From: Hyphomicrobiaceae bacterium
GTDB taxonomy: Bacteria > Pseudomonadota > Alphaproteobacteria > Rhizobiales > HXMU1428-3
NCBI GenBank assembly: GCA_028285025.1
Contig: JANQQH010000469.1
Location: 1-8,669 of the forward strand
Direction of reading: 5' to 3'
DNA: 8,669 nucleotides
The notes under the pieces were generated by a model. That model saw only the letters and a list, made by a program, of their open reading frames with translations, was not told the origin of the DNA and made no database searches. Made by a program: the position numbers and the translations under genes. Positions 1 to 6,409 of the stretch are shown here, piece after piece (within the stretch, counting starts at the first letter, position 1; each line of letters begins with the position of its first letter).

Positions 1-650
1 TTCTCTAGACATCCAGAACGCTAAGGAAACTTACGACGCCTCATAAGCCCTAACTCGCAATCTTGGAGCCCCCCTTGACCCACAGAATGATAAAATCAAA
101 TTTTGATAACTCATGAATACACCTTCAAAAAGAGGAACATTCACCTTTAAGAACAAATAAACAAAACAAACCTAAAAATTGCGCCGTTTAAAAACGATCT
201 TCTCTTCTCCAAAGGCTCTGTTTTTGAACATCATTTACTCTTTTAATTACTTTTAGAAACAAGGATCTAACGCCCTCATCTCCCAAAACAAAAAGTTAAC
301 AAAAGCTTAAAAATAACAGCCTGCAGCTTTATTGTTGTTTAAACATACCTAGACACATCCAAATTAACAAATCACGGTTTCTTACAATCTGTTACCAACA
401 TTAAAACATTGATATTAAATGTTATTTTGAAAATTTTTCACATATTACTCACAAAATCTTACAAAAAGCACGCACCAGCCTACACAAGTGAATCGTGTAA
501 ACGACTTTGACGCCACAACAAGATATAAAAATTTTAAAATTACAAAGCCCACAATGCACAAAAGCCATCGATTCTCATCAAAAACGAAGGTACCCAAAAT
601 GGCAGCCCAATGAACCCCACCAAAAAACAGGTAATGTATGAGTTGACAGT
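1..650. other. AT-rich intergenic region left of ftsZ, no supported gene
   Basis: This stretch is strongly AT-rich with many A and T runs, unlike the coding part of the window. I see no reading frame of useful length with a ribosome binding site on either strand; the best minus-strand candidate near 170-235 would be only about 20 residues. A short odd palindrome lies at 95-107 (ATCAAA-T-TTTGAT). There is no hairpin with a T run that I would call a terminator. In alphaproteobacteria lpxC often follows ftsZ on the same strand. No LpxC-like coding is visible here, so lpxC must lie further left or elsewhere. The region may hold control sequences for a gene beyond the left edge. Confidence 0.6.
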
Positions 651-688
651 CTAGGCTCAGGACCTATTAACCCTATGGGTTCTGCGCT
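651..688 (+). repeat. Left terminal inverted repeat of the MITE-like element
   Basis: It begins CTAGGCTCAGGACCTATTAA and ends TCTGCGCT. It is the reverse complement of 802-839 except for two adjacent bases (GG here at 679-680 against TA in the other copy). The near identity suggests a fairly recent insertion or selection on the folded form. Confidence 0.85.
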
Positions 689-801
689 GTATAATATCTC
701 TCTGAGCAGGCCGAAAGATCCAGCAAATAGGTTTTATTTTCAAGCCTTTCGAAAACCCTCAGAAAGACGTTATACAACGCCCGCTAAGGTTACCTTAGAA
801 G

Positions 802-839
802 AGCGCAGAATACATAGGGTTAATAGGTCCTGAGCCTAG
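802..839 (-). repeat. Right terminal inverted repeat of the MITE-like element, containing the ftsZ stop codon
   Basis: It is the partner of the repeat at 651-688. Its outer CTAG lies at 836-839. On the minus strand the bases 838-836 read TAG, which is the ftsZ stop codon, so the target site duplication and the end of ftsZ coincide. Confidence 0.85.
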
Positions 840-2746
840 TTTTTGTTATTTTTTAAAAAAGGAGGAATATCGGCAATCGGTTCATCTTCATCCGCCACTG
901 GGTCAAACTCTGATGTAGCTTTGGGAACCTCGATTGTAGGATACCGTTCTTGGTGCTTATCGTTACGATGAACAACCTCTTCACGATATCCAGCTGTCTC
1001 CCGCTGGCCATCCAAACATGGGTCAGAAAAGTCTTGTCGCCCCCGTTCACCGGTTCGTACAGGAATTGGTGACGGCGCAGGCGGGCGTTGGCCATAACCA
1101 TCAACCATAGGTGGTTGGGCACGATTATCACCTTCAGCCAAAGATGCTTCATCACCTTGATACACTTCCTGTCTAGATAATGAAGAGCTATCAGGCTCTT
1201 CTTTATCCCGATTTCGCCCAGTGAAGCGGTCAAAAAAACCACTCTTTTTCTTTTGCTCAACAGGCACATCAGCCGCTCTTTGTTCTTGGTACGCCCGAAG
1301 CTGATTTTGCCCTGTAACGGGCAATTCATCCACCCGCGGCATACGGCGCACAGGGCGTTGAACAGCTTGAGGGGCTCTAGCAACAAACGAACGCCCTTGA
1401 GCAAGCTCATCTGGGGGCCCCATCTGCTGCCCACGATCACCAAAACCAATCTGATCACCTGACTCACCGCGCACATTATCAGACATAAACCGCGGCGGCC
1501 TATTCTTAATCTGAACTTGCCCCTTACCGTGTGCATCCCCTTTATCGTCTGAAGGCAGTTGCCCACCAACACCCACATCTACACCAGGACGATCAGGTCG
1601 AGAAAGATCATCCTGAATTGAATGTTGCCCTGGTCGCTTTTGCCCAGGCACCCTCATATCTTGATGTTCAAGTTCTTTTAATCGGTCATTTAATCCAGAA
1701 GCTGATTCTCTCAAGCCCTCTTTTTCTAACCTGGTATCTTGCTCCATGCGCGCCCGGTCAGCCTCTTCATGCATGGATTTGGGATGAGCATGATTTAAAC
1801 CAGAGGCCACAAGCGAAACCCGTAAATGACCTTGCAAATGATCATCAAAGGTTGCCCCAACAATAATATTAGCATCAGGATCAACTTCACGCCGGATCCG
1901 GCTGGCAACTTCATCAACTTCAAATAAAGTCATATCTGGTCCACCAGAAATTGAAATGAGCAGGCCTTTAGCCCCAGCCAATGAAATATCATCAATCAAA
2001 GGATTAGAAATGGCCTCCTCTGCTGCCTTTTCCGCCCGGTTCTCTCCATGAGCTAACCCCGTGCCCATAACCGCCGCGCCCATTTCAGTAATCACGGTCT
2101 TAACGTCGGCAAAGTCCAGGTTAATCAACCCTTCTTTCATAATCAGGTCGGTCACACAAGAAACACCTGAATTCAACACCTGATCAGCCAAGCGAAAACT
2201 ATCGGCAAAGGTTGTCTGCTCATTTGCCAAGCGAAATAAGTTCTGATTGGGAATAACAATCATGGTATCAACATGCTTGCGCAATTGTTCAATACCCGCC
2301 TCTGCAATGCGCATCCGGCGGCGTCCTTCAAAATGAAATGGCTTGGTCACAACCGCAACGGTCAAAACACCCATATCCTGGGCAACCCGTGCCACAACAG
2401 GGGCCGCCCCGGTCCCTGTACCACCGCCCATGCCGCAAGCGACAAACACCATATTTGCCCCTTCAAGCAATTGGCGCATTTCATCCAAAACTTCCTCAGC
2501 CGCCCCTTCGCCAATTTCAGGGTTCGAGCCAGCCCCAAGCCCTTCAGTTAAATTAGCACCCAACTGAAAACGAACATCCGCGCCGGACATAGAAAGCGCT
2601 TGCGCATCGGTGTTGGCCGCAACAAACTCCACCCCTTGCAAGCCAGATGCAATCATATTGTTGACCGCATTGCCACCAGCACCGCCCACACCCATAACAA
2701 TGATACGCGGTCTTAGCTCATGAAATTGATGGGTATTTGAATTCAT
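836..2746 (-). CDS. ftsZ: Cell division protein FtsZ (tubulin-like GTPase)
   Basis: FtsZ polymerises with GTP into the Z-ring at the inner face of the membrane and recruits the divisome. The 636-residue product has an N-terminal nucleotide-binding fold ([12 protein letters not shown] near 19-30), the tubulin signature GGGTGTG at 107-113, the PNQNLFR segment at 166-172, and the T7 synergy loop NLDFADV at 209-215, whose Asp residues complete the catalytic site of the next subunit. The conserved core ends near 318. A very long polar linker (about 320-620) follows, with a charged, helix-prone stretch near 325-365 and a Pro/Gln/Arg-rich remainder. The tail [11 protein letters not shown] (626-636) is the C-terminal peptide that binds FtsA and other partners. 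The length exceeds the roughly 380 residues of E. coli FtsZ and suits the long-linker FtsZ of Hyphomicrobiales. The ATG start follows GGGGA by five bases. The TAG stop lies in the end of a transposable element, yet the C-terminal peptide is intact. Confidence 0.98.
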   Translation of the reverse strand: MNSNTHQFHELRPRIIVMGVGGAGGNAVNNMIASGLQGVEFVAANTDAQALSMSGADVRFQLGANLTEGLGAGSNPEIGEGAAEEVLDEMRQLLEGANMVFVACGMGGGTGTGAAPVVARVAQDMGVLTVAVVTKPFHFEGRRRMRIAEAGIEQLRKHVDTMIVIPNQNLFRLANEQTTFADSFRLADQVLNSGVSCVTDLIMKEGLINLDFADVKTVITEMGAAVMGTGLAHGENRAEKAAEEAISNPLIDDISLAGAKGLLISISGGPDMTLFEVDEVASRIRREVDPDANIIVGATFDDHLQGHLRVSLVASGLNHAHPKSMHEEADRARMEQDTRLEKEGLRESASGLNDRLKELEHQDMRVPGQKRPGQHSIQDDLSRPDRPGVDVGVGGQLPSDDKGDAHGKGQVQIKNRPPRFMSDNVRGESGDQIGFGDRGQQMGPPDELAQGRSFVARAPQAVQRPVRRMPRVDELPVTGQNQLRAYQEQRAADVPVEQKKKSGFFDRFTGRNRDKEEPDSSSLSRQEVYQGDEASLAEGDNRAQPPMVDGYGQRPPAPSPIPVRTGERGRQDFSDPCLDGQRETAGYREEVVHRNDKHQERYPTIEVPKATSEFDPVADEDEPIADIPPFLKNNKN

Positions 2747-2750
2747 CCTA

Positions 2751-2760
2751 TTCCCCGCTT
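2751..2760 (-). promoter_or_regulatory. ftsZ ribosome binding region (AAGCGGGGAA)
   Basis: On the minus strand this reads AAGCGGGGAA, four bases before the ATG, with GGGGA as the Shine-Dalgarno core. The same ten bases precede ftsA at 4300-4309, which suggests a shared translation signal or descent from a common leader. Confidence 0.55.
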
Positions 2761-2763
2761 CTA

Positions 2764-2878
2764 TTAGAGCGTTTCACCCAAAAGTGGGCGCCGGTTTTGG
2801 GGACAATTGATACGCCTCAAGAAAAAGCACATTCCACCCAAAAGTAGGCACCGGTTTTACACAAAATGAAACGCTAAA
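2764..2878. repeat. RIME-like palindromic intergenic repeat between ftsA and ftsZ
   Basis: The ends carry a perfect 9-base inverted pair, AGCGTTTCA at 2768-2776 and TGAAACGCT at 2867-2875. Inside are two direct copies of a 27-base unit (2772-2798 and 2832-2858) exactly 60 bases apart, matching at 24 of 27 positions. The first copy folds into a CCCAAAA/TTTTGGG stem (2777-2783 with 2795-2801). The core CCCAAAAGTGGG..CCGGTTTT resembles the palindromic intergenic repeats (RIME and relatives) scattered through Rhizobium, Brucella and related genomes. That family link is from memory of the motif, not from a search. In the ftsA-ftsZ message this would form a structured leader just ahead of the ftsZ ribosome binding site. 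Confidence 0.7.
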
Positions 2879-2902
2879 AGTAAGCATTTGATTAATTTAA
2901 CT

Positions 2903-2907
2903 GATTC
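2903..2907. promoter_or_regulatory. GANTC (possible CcrM methylation site) upstream of ftsZ
   Basis: GATTC is a site for the cell-cycle methyltransferase CcrM, common in this class. GANTC sites near the ftsZ promoter matter in Caulobacter. One such site is expected by chance in a gap of this size, and I see no clear promoter beside it, so this is only a candidate. Confidence 0.25.
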
Positions 2908-2986
2908 GCAAGGCAAAGCCCTAAACAGAAATAAAGCAGTCCCGAAACGGGCTCACCTCAGCCCCAAAATAACAACCCGCTAATGT

Positions 2987-4291
2987 TTAAAAACTTTCCT
3001 TCAACCAAGCCCCCATGCGCGCCCAATAGCCCCCTTGATGCAACCGGCGCGCCTGCTTAAACAAGCCTTCATCTGCCAAATCATAGCTCAAAAGCCCCTC
3101 AAACAGGCCTATTGAGCTGGCAAAAGCCGGGCTTAACATTTCTTTTGGCAATCCCTCAACCGCAGGCGGCGCCCCAATACGCACAGGTTTATCAAAAATT
3201 TCAGAGGCAAATTCACCAATACCGGTTAATTGGCTTCCCCCACCGGTTAGAATCATCCTTTGCCCAGAATGAGCGCCAAATCCGCTATTATTAAGGCGTT
3301 CCATCACCAATGTTAAAATTTGTTGCACCCGCGGGCGAATAATATCAGACAGTTGCTCATGCGAAATTTGCCCTTGTCCCACATTGCCCTCACCAACAAT
3401 CGAATAAACAATATCACGCCCACGCTCTTGCCCGCCTTGCCCGGTTTGAGAGGCAAAGGCAGACCCGTAAAGCACTTTGATACGCTCCGCCTCTTGCAAC
3501 GGACAATTCAAACTTTGCGCAATTTCATAAGAAATTAAATCCCCGCCAATCGCCAGCGCATCTGAATGGACAAAATACCCATTGGCAAACAAAGCCAATT
3601 TTGTCGTACCCCCGCCAATATCGATAACCGTTGTGCCAAGTTCAATCTCACTGGCATCAGCCACTGCCAAGGCACTCATATAAGAACACGCCATCATCCG
3701 GCTGGCACGCAAATGGCACCGATCAAGCAATAGCGCAATATTTTTTAACGGAGCCACATCAGCGGTCACAGCATGCAAATCCAGCTCTAACAAATCACCA
3801 ACCAAATTTAAGGGATCAACCACCCCTGTCACATCATCTAAGGCAAACCCAAGCGGCATAAGGTGCAAAACCGCACGCCCATCATCACCGGCATAATCAC
3901 GCCCGGCAATCATTACCTCATCAATATGAGACTGTTTCACCGCGCCGCCAGAAAGCCCCACAGAGGTCGAAAAGTTAAGCGACTGCAGCCGCCCACAAGA
4001 AACGGCAACCACCAAATTTTCAACCTGTTCACCGGCTTGTTTTTCAGCCTGGGCCACAACATCTCGCACAGCCAGCTCAGCAGCGTCCAAGTCAACCAAA
4101 ACGCCAGCCTTCATACCGCGTGCTCTTTGATGGCCAATGCCAACCACTCTCAATAGCGCACCAAGCGGTGCGTCTTCATCATGAGGTTCTTGAACCCACT
4201 CACCAATCAAACAGGTAAATTTACTCGTGCCAAGATCCAACACTGTGACACGAGATCCAACCGTTGTGGTTTGTTTTGACCGTTGAAACAC
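2987..4291 (-). CDS. ftsA: Cell division protein FtsA (actin-like membrane anchor of FtsZ)
   Basis: FtsA is an ATP-binding actin-family protein that binds the FtsZ tail, ties the Z-ring to the inner membrane and activates later division proteins. The 434 residues show the first phosphate loop (TVLDLGTSKFTCLIG at 16-30), the 1C domain specific to FtsA (about 90-180, with AVSCGRLQSLNFSTS at 96-110), the second phosphate loop (VIDIGGGTTKLALF at 222-235) and the adenosine motif ILTGGGSQLTGIGE (347-360). The last residues, YWARMGAWLKESF, form the expected amphipathic membrane-targeting helix. Length is normal for the family. The start is a GTG; an in-frame TAA two codons upstream excludes anything longer. 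GGGGA lies nine bases before it. Unlike many clusters where ftsQ and ftsA abut, 247 bases separate it from ftsQ. Confidence 0.98.
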   Translation of the reverse strand: MFQRSKQTTTVGSRVTVLDLGTSKFTCLIGEWVQEPHDEDAPLGALLRVVGIGHQRARGMKAGVLVDLDAAELAVRDVVAQAEKQAGEQVENLVVAVSCGRLQSLNFSTSVGLSGGAVKQSHIDEVMIAGRDYAGDDGRAVLHLMPLGFALDDVTGVVDPLNLVGDLLELDLHAVTADVAPLKNIALLLDRCHLRASRMMACSYMSALAVADASEIELGTTVIDIGGGTTKLALFANGYFVHSDALAIGGDLISYEIAQSLNCPLQEAERIKVLYGSAFASQTGQGGQERGRDIVYSIVGEGNVGQGQISHEQLSDIIRPRVQQILTLVMERLNNSGFGAHSGQRMILTGGGSQLTGIGEFASEIFDKPVRIGAPPAVEGLPKEMLSPAFASSIGLFEGLLSYDLADEGLFKQARRLHQGGYWARMGAWLKESF

Positions 4292-4309
4292 CCTTTAAGT
4301 TCCCCGCTT
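4292..4309 (-). promoter_or_regulatory. ftsA ribosome binding region before a GTG start
   Basis: The minus strand reads AAGCGGGGAA (4309-4300) and then CTTAAAGG directly before the GTG. Either GGGGA (nine-base spacing) or the closer AAGG could pair with 16S rRNA; the first is better placed. The ten bases are identical to those in front of ftsZ. A further TAGAAGCGG lies at 4331-4323 and also matches the ftsZ leader (2763-2755). Confidence 0.5.
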
Positions 4310-4357
4310 TAGCACAATCCAACCGCTTCTAAACCAAGATGGGAAAAATCGTGCATT

Positions 4358-4405
4358 AAAAAATCCAGAGCATCTAATTGTTTCAACTCAAATAGATTAT
4401 GCTCT
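4358..4405 (-). terminator. Palindromic repeat with a T run between ftsQ and ftsA, possible terminator or attenuator
   Basis: On the minus strand AGAGCAT (4405-4399) pairs with ATGCTCT (4373-4367). Less perfect pairing continues inwards across CTA-TTG arms with a 3-base bulge. After the stem come GGA and six T residues (4363-4358). That is close to an intrinsic terminator pointing from ftsQ towards ftsA, though the T run starts three bases late and the inner stem is AT-rich. The AGAGCAT..ATGCTCT ends also resemble a common Hyphomicrobiales intergenic palindrome, so it may simply be a repeat that landed here. Both can be true. Confidence 0.45.
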
Positions 4406-4414
4406 CGTACACAC

Positions 4415-4433
4415 GCTCACAACGAAAGTGAGC
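4415..4433. repeat. Small hairpin in the ftsQ-ftsA gap
   Basis: GCTCAC (4415-4420) and GTGAGC (4428-4433) form a perfect 6-base stem with a 7-base loop. No T run follows on either strand, so it is not an intrinsic terminator. It lies upstream of the larger palindrome in the ftsQ-to-ftsA direction. Confidence 0.4.
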
Positions 4434-4538
4434 AATTTGGCCAAAAAATCTTAAAAATAAAAAGTGAAAAGGTACCCGGCCTATTTATTTGAAAACAAAA
4501 GAAAAACGAAATCTCTACACAACAACAGATTTAAAGAA

Positions 4539-5495
4539 TCACCTTGTAAGTTTACCCTTTACCTCAAGATCCTCAAGTGTTGATAGAATTTCCAACTTCC
4601 GCCCCTTTTTAGGCCTTATTGTGACCCTGTCAGAAAGGCGAAGATCAATAAGTGATAAGTCTCTTGATAAAAGATTATATTGCACATTAAGCGCTCTTAA
4701 CCGGCTTAACCCCCGGCCAATTTGTTTTTCAGGCAAGTAAATTTGCATCCCATCTTTTAAAATCAAGGTCCATCTGCGCTCATCAACCCGCTTATAACGC
4801 ACAAAAAGCGGCACCAAATCATCAAACTTTTCCACCACTGATTTCAAAACAAAGGCCTGTTTGGGCGCACCTGCCCCTTCAAACAAAGGCAAAGTCAAAT
4901 CATCTTCTTTGCTGGTCAGCTCAATCATCACCCCGTCTTTGTCAAACAAATAGCGCCCCTCTTTGCTCAACCAACGCCCTATTGCAACCCGCTCAGTCAC
5001 ATAAATATTAAGCGCATAAGGAAACACCCGCTCAACCACGGCCTGTTTAACCCATGGCAAGGTCTCAATATCACGTTGCACTTGTGCGCTATCCAAAGAC
5101 AGTAAAGAGCGATCCCATATGGCACCTAACTTCTCAATAATGTGCTTTTCTGGCGTTTGTTGATGGCCAACAATATGCACTTGCTCAATAGGAAAGCTCA
5201 CAAAAGAAAACGTCTTTTGGCCAAGATCGTAAAATTCATGCCAAACGTGAGCGATAGAAGACGCATGACGTTGAAAACCAATAAACAATCCAAGCCCGCA
5301 CAACACAAAAAGACCAGTCACAGGAAGCCAAAGCGAGCGTTTTTTGGACCGTTTAGATGTTGTTTTTTGAGACCCAGATAAAACCTGAAATTCTTGCGCA
5401 ACCTCTTCTTTAACGTAACAACCAATAGACGGCACCACCTGAGATTGATCACAATCATCAAGGGTTACCTGTCCTTTTGGGGTCCTCGATTGCAA
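4539..5495 (-). CDS. ftsQ: Cell division protein FtsQ
   Basis: FtsQ is a bitopic inner-membrane protein that bridges early and late divisome parts, mainly through the periplasmic FtsB-FtsL complex. With the chosen start the product has 318 residues: a polar cytoplasmic segment ending in a basic cluster (TSKRSKKR, about 46-53), one membrane span (LWLPVTGLFVLCGLGLFIGF, about 55-74), then a periplasmic POTRA domain (about 102-172, from PIEQVHIVGHQQTPEKHI to LPWVKQAVVERVFPYALNIYVTER) and the FtsQ beta domain. No ATG is available near the 5' end. TTG at 5495 is chosen because GGAGG lies exactly seven bases upstream (5503-5507). A longer reading from TTG at 5516 lacks a ribosome binding site. The start lies inside ddl (31-base overlap), which implies coupled translation. 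It ends with TGA. Confidence 0.93.
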   Translation of the reverse strand: MQSRTPKGQVTLDDCDQSQVVPSIGCYVKEEVAQEFQVLSGSQKTTSKRSKKRSLWLPVTGLFVLCGLGLFIGFQRHASSIAHVWHEFYDLGQKTFSFVSFPIEQVHIVGHQQTPEKHIIEKLGAIWDRSLLSLDSAQVQRDIETLPWVKQAVVERVFPYALNIYVTERVAIGRWLSKEGRYLFDKDGVMIELTSKEDDLTLPLFEGAGAPKQAFVLKSVVEKFDDLVPLFVRYKRVDERRWTLILKDGMQIYLPEKQIGRGLSRLRALNVQYNLLSRDLSLIDLRLSDRVTIRPKKGRKLEILSTLEDLEVKGKLTR

Positions 5496-6409
5496 GATGC
5501 ATCCTCCACAATCCAACGCACTAATTCGTTAAAACTCCAACCAGCTTTTTCAGCCATTTCAGGCACAAGCGAAGTGGTTGTCATACCAGGCTGAGTGTTC
5601 ACCTCTAAAAACACCAACCGCTCATTTTCTGGGTCAAAGCGAAAATCAGCACGGCTCACACCGCGGCACCCAAGAGCCCGATGTGCCGCTAATGTCCATT
5701 TCTGTACGAATTGGTAAATATTTGGTGAAATTTGGGCCGGTATAATATGTTCAGAGCCACCCGTTTCATATTTGGCCTCATAATTATAAAACTCATGCGA
5801 CCCGGCGGGGCGAATTTCGACCACATCAAGCGCCCTGGAGCCCAAAACCGCACAGGTCAACTCTAAACCGGGCGCAAATTCTTCCAATAACAACTCATCT
5901 GATTCAGACCCAGCTGCTAAAATTTCAGTCCCAGGCGGCGCTTCAGCCTCTTCAGGCACAATGAAAATACCAAAACTAGACCCATCAGAAATCGGCTTTA
6001 AAACATAAGGAGGCTCCATCATATGCCCCAGTGCGGCTTCAGCACGCGTAACCACCTTATCATTGGCAACAGTTATACCGATTTCCTTTAACAGCTTCTT
6101 TGTCATCAGTTTATTCATAGCAATGGAAGAAGCCATAACCCCTGAATGAGTATAAGGGATCTTTAAAATCTCTAACAATCCCTGGATAGAACCATCCTCA
6201 CCATAAGGCCCATGCAAAGCATTAAAACAAACATCAGGCTTTAGCTCTGCCAAGTGAGCGGCAACATCGCGGCTAACGTCAAGTTCGCTAACTTCAAACC
6301 CTTCTTCTCTCAAAGCATTTGCACACGCTTTACCGCTGTTTAAGCTCACTTCACGTTCTTCAGACCAACCGCCCATAAGCACGCAAACATGCTGTCCATC
6401 TCTAATCAT
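5465..6409 (-). CDS. ddl: D-alanine--D-alanine ligase
   Basis: This cytoplasmic ATP-grasp enzyme joins two D-alanines using ATP. MurF adds the dipeptide to the peptidoglycan precursor. The 314 residues (usual length about 300-310) show the N-terminal signature LMGGWSEEREVSLNSG (11-26), the substrate-binding ALHGPYGEDGSIQGLLE (64-80), the ATP-binding KPISDGSSFGI (138-148), the omega-loop tyrosine and lysine region FYNYEAKYETGG (207-218), and the metal and product site FLEVNTQPGMTTTSLVPE (267-284). The omega-loop Tyr/Lys pattern fits D-Ala-D-Ala rather than D-Ala-D-Lac specificity. The ATG overlaps the murB stop as ATGA, and GGAG lies 13 bases upstream of it inside murB. Its 3' end carries the ftsQ ribosome binding site. 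Position in the cluster suits the copy usually called ddlB. Confidence 0.97.
   Translation of the reverse strand: MIRDGQHVCVLMGGWSEEREVSLNSGKACANALREEGFEVSELDVSRDVAAHLAELKPDVCFNALHGPYGEDGSIQGLLEILKIPYTHSGVMASSIAMNKLMTKKLLKEIGITVANDKVVTRAEAALGHMMEPPYVLKPISDGSSFGIFIVPEEAEAPPGTEILAAGSESDELLLEEFAPGLELTCAVLGSRALDVVEIRPAGSHEFYNYEAKYETGGSEHIIPAQISPNIYQFVQKWTLAAHRALGCRGVSRADFRFDPENERLVFLEVNTQPGMTTTSLVPEMAEKAGWSFNELVRWIVEDASCNRGPQKDR
5503..5507 (-). promoter_or_regulatory. Strong Shine-Dalgarno deciding the ftsQ TTG start
   Basis: GGAGG on the minus strand, inside the 3' end of ddl, stands seven bases before the TTG at 5495-5493. It is the best ribosome binding sequence in the window and picks this start over TTG at 5516. 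A strong site may offset the weak start codon. Confidence 0.65.

Larger units (their letters stand above)
651..839. mobile_element. MITE-like non-autonomous element with 38-bp terminal inverted repeats, inserted at the ftsZ stop codon
   Basis: The two ends (651-688 and 802-839) are inverted copies that match at 36 of 38 positions. Each outermost part is CTAG, and the match stops exactly outside it. The core between the CTAG copies is 181 bases and too short to encode a transposase. This is the form of a miniature inverted-repeat element. A 4-base CTAG duplication would fit an IS5-type mover; a TA duplication at a CTAG target would fit an IS630/mariner-type mover. CTAG is itself palindromic, so the sequence alone cannot separate the two. 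The core also holds a 15-base palindrome at 784-798 and a short inner pair (GTATAA at 689-694 with TTATAC at 770-775). I could not identify the parent insertion sequence. An alternative reading is a very large transcriptional hairpin, but the symmetric CTAG ends favour transposition. Confidence 0.8.

Noticed and set aside
170..235. A minus-strand mini-gene of about 20 codons in the AT-rich region
   Set aside because: No good ribosome binding site, very short, and the composition matches the surrounding non-coding DNA.
853..1578. Long open frames antisense or alternate to ftsZ, including a 241-codon one
   Set aside because: They overlap the certain ftsZ frame, lack recognisable domains and have odd composition (Arg/Leu/Cys-rich shadow translation).
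2941..2951. CCCG-AAA-CGGG hairpin just after ftsA as a terminator
   Set aside because: Only four base pairs and no T run directly after it in the direction of transcription.
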